Shown here: positions 62,959 through 64,000 of the stretch, in pieces
Layout of the letters: the number at the start of each line of letters is the position of its first letter
How positions within the stretch are numbered: position 1 is the first letter of the stretch
Assembly (NCBI RefSeq): GCF_033242265.1
Contig: NZ_BTFW01000001.1
Location: 3,369,001 to 3,433,000, forward strand
Length of the DNA stretch: 64,000 bases
From: Novosphingobium sp. IK01
Lineage (GTDB): Bacteria > Pseudomonadota > Alphaproteobacteria > Sphingomonadales > Sphingomonadaceae
Direction: 5' to 3'
Program-made: the position numbers and the translations under genes
Notes under the pieces: generated by a model
The model's input: only the letters and a program-made list of their open reading frames with translations
Database searches by the model: none
What the model was told of the DNA's origin: nothing

Positions 62959-63987
62959 TCAGCCGGTGGGATCGCCCGAATATTCTATGGCCGAGGCCCG
63001 GCGCACGAGGTCGGAGGGGAAGAAGGCCGGTTCGCGCGCGGCGGTTTCCGGGCGGATCAGCTTGAGCGCGGCAGTGCGCGCCATGGCCCGGATCGGCCAG
63101 CGCACGGTGGTGAGCGGGGGCCAGATATGCGCGGCGATGGCGGTATCGTCGAAGCCGATGATCGAGAGATCCTGTGGCACGCGCAGCCCCCGCGCGCAGG
63201 CCGCGTGGAGCACGCCGGCGGCCATCACGTCGTTGCTGGCAAAGATCGCGCTGGGCGGATTTTCAGCATCGAGCAGGGCCTCGCCGGCAGCCTTCCCCGA
63301 TTCGAACCGGTAGTTGCCGCGCGTGAGCAGCGCCGGGTCGATCGTCAGTCCGGCCCGGCCCATCCCTGCGATGAAGCCCAGTTCGCGCTCGCGCGCCGAG
63401 CGGAAGCCTTCTGGCCCGGCCACGAAGCCGATCCGGTGATGGCCAAGGTGTGCCAGCCATTCGACCGCCTCGCACACCGCTTCCTGGTCGTTGGAGGCGA
63501 CCAGATGGGCCTCGTCGTCGAGTCGGGCCGAGCCCATGCGCACGACCGTGCAGCCCAGATCGCGGCACAGCCGGGCCAGTTCGTCGTTTTCCGAAAGCGG
63601 CGGGAGCAGCATGACCCCGTAGAGCCGCTGTTGCTCGATGAAGTGGCGGATGTCGTCGAGCAGGGTGGGGGAGTGGCGGTCGACCGGGCGCACGACGAGC
63701 GCGAATTCGGTCGCGCGGATGGTGTCGAGAATCCCTTCCTGCACATTGAGAACCATCTGCGCGTTGGGGTTGTCGTGGATCAGGCCGATCAGGAAATTGC
63801 GGCGCAGCGCCAGCGCGCGCGCCTGCGGATTGGGCACGTAGTCGAGCTGGGCGATCACCGCCTCGACCTTTTCGCGCGTGGCCTGGTTGAGCAGGGGCGA
63901 CTTGTTGATCACCCGGCTCACGGTCTTTTTCGATACCCCCGAGAGGCGCGCCACATCGTTGATCGTGGGTTTTTGCGCTTTTGCCAT
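62959..63987 (-). CDS. LacI-family regulator, probable KdgR-like repressor
   Basis: A 342-aa protein: helix-turn-helix [28 protein letters not shown], hinge [14 protein letters not shown], and a sugar-binding domain ([56 protein letters not shown]). It lies directly upstream of the kduI operator, so control of kduI-kduD-kdgK is likely. Its recognition helix resembles the LacI protein at 53-54 kb, and both may bind the same ACCGGT operators. Confidence 0.92.
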   Translation of the reverse strand: MAKAQKPTINDVARLSGVSKKTVSRVINKSPLLNQATREKVEAVIAQLDYVPNPQARALALRRNFLIGLIHDNPNAQMVLNVQEGILDTIRATEFALVVRPVDRHSPTLLDDIRHFIEQQRLYGVMLLPPLSENDELARLCRDLGCTVVRMGSARLDDEAHLVASNDQEAVCEAVEWLAHLGHHRIGFVAGPEGFRSARERELGFIAGMGRAGLTIDPALLTRGNYRFESGKAAGEALLDAENPPSAIFASNDVMAAGVLHAACARGLRVPQDLSIIGFDDTAIAAHIWPPLTTVRWPIRAMARTAALKLIRPETAAREPAFFPSDLVRRASAIEYSGDPTG

Positions 63988-64000
63988 CGGTCTGTTTTGT

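Overview
This window looks like chromosomal DNA of a GC-rich alphaproteobacterium, most likely a sphingomonad (Novosphingobium or Sphingobium type). The evidence is the gene content: a FixI/CcoS and hemN cluster, a pdeM-infC pair, two large TonB-dependent receptors tied to sugar-acid catabolism, and a KduI/KduD/KdgK/UxaA/UxaC/UxuB set. The organism assignment is an inference, because no rRNA or other phylogenetic marker is present.

Layout. 0-20 kb is core chromosome: the end of a cbb3-oxidase copper ATPase gene with ccoS and hemN, eda, a divergent PEP-carboxylase-like gene, an exported DUF1800/DUF1501 pair, a chemoreceptor, a potassium channel, infC (apparently with an AUA start codon), pdeM, hemF, a GNAT gene, rel/spoT and a cyclophilin. 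At 20.14 kb a tRNA-Ser(GGA) is followed at once by a P4-type integrase. This opens a genomic island of about 16 kb (20.2-36.5 kb) that holds two satellite-like modules in opposite orientation. The left one is integrase-AlpA-primase/helicase plus an iteron-like AT-rich region. The right one is a decayed primase/helicase, a run of small genes with 4-nt overlaps, and a second AlpA. Between them lies a predicted nuclease-helicase (DUF2075 type), a plausible phage-defence gene. IS5-, IS256- and IS3-family elements have cut into the island.

36.7-64 kb is an accessory catabolic region for hexuronates and pectin fragments. One part holds an MFS transporter and TonB receptor sharing a regulatory region, a TPR-sulfotransferase, a GntR/FadR regulator, and a divergent uxaA / uxaC-uxuB pair. 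The other part, all on the minus strand, holds two LacI regulators, an exported esterase, a second TonB receptor, a carboxylesterase gene with an in-frame stop, and kdgK-kduD-kduI. UxaC, a UxuB-like reductase and UxaA convert hexuronates to 2-keto-3-deoxygluconate (KDG), and KduI/KduD convert unsaturated uronates from pectin or alginate-type lyases to KDG. KdgK phosphorylates KDG, and the distant eda at 3.6 kb cleaves the KDPG. Near-identical LacI-type operators sit before the second TonB receptor and before kduI.

Between the two catabolic parts is a low-GC insert (about 50.05-53.0 kb) with a P-loop ATPase gene. That gene is split by the second copy of a 1331-bp IS5-family element whose first copy is in the island. 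Each copy carries, besides a frameshifted transposase, an unusual passenger gene resembling contact-dependent-inhibition immunity proteins. The two copies are inverted relative to each other and bracket about 24 kb. The most unusual items are this passenger-carrying IS, the DUF2075 nuclease-helicase island, the split ATPase, the AUA start of infC and the PEPC-like protein without canonical active-site motifs.
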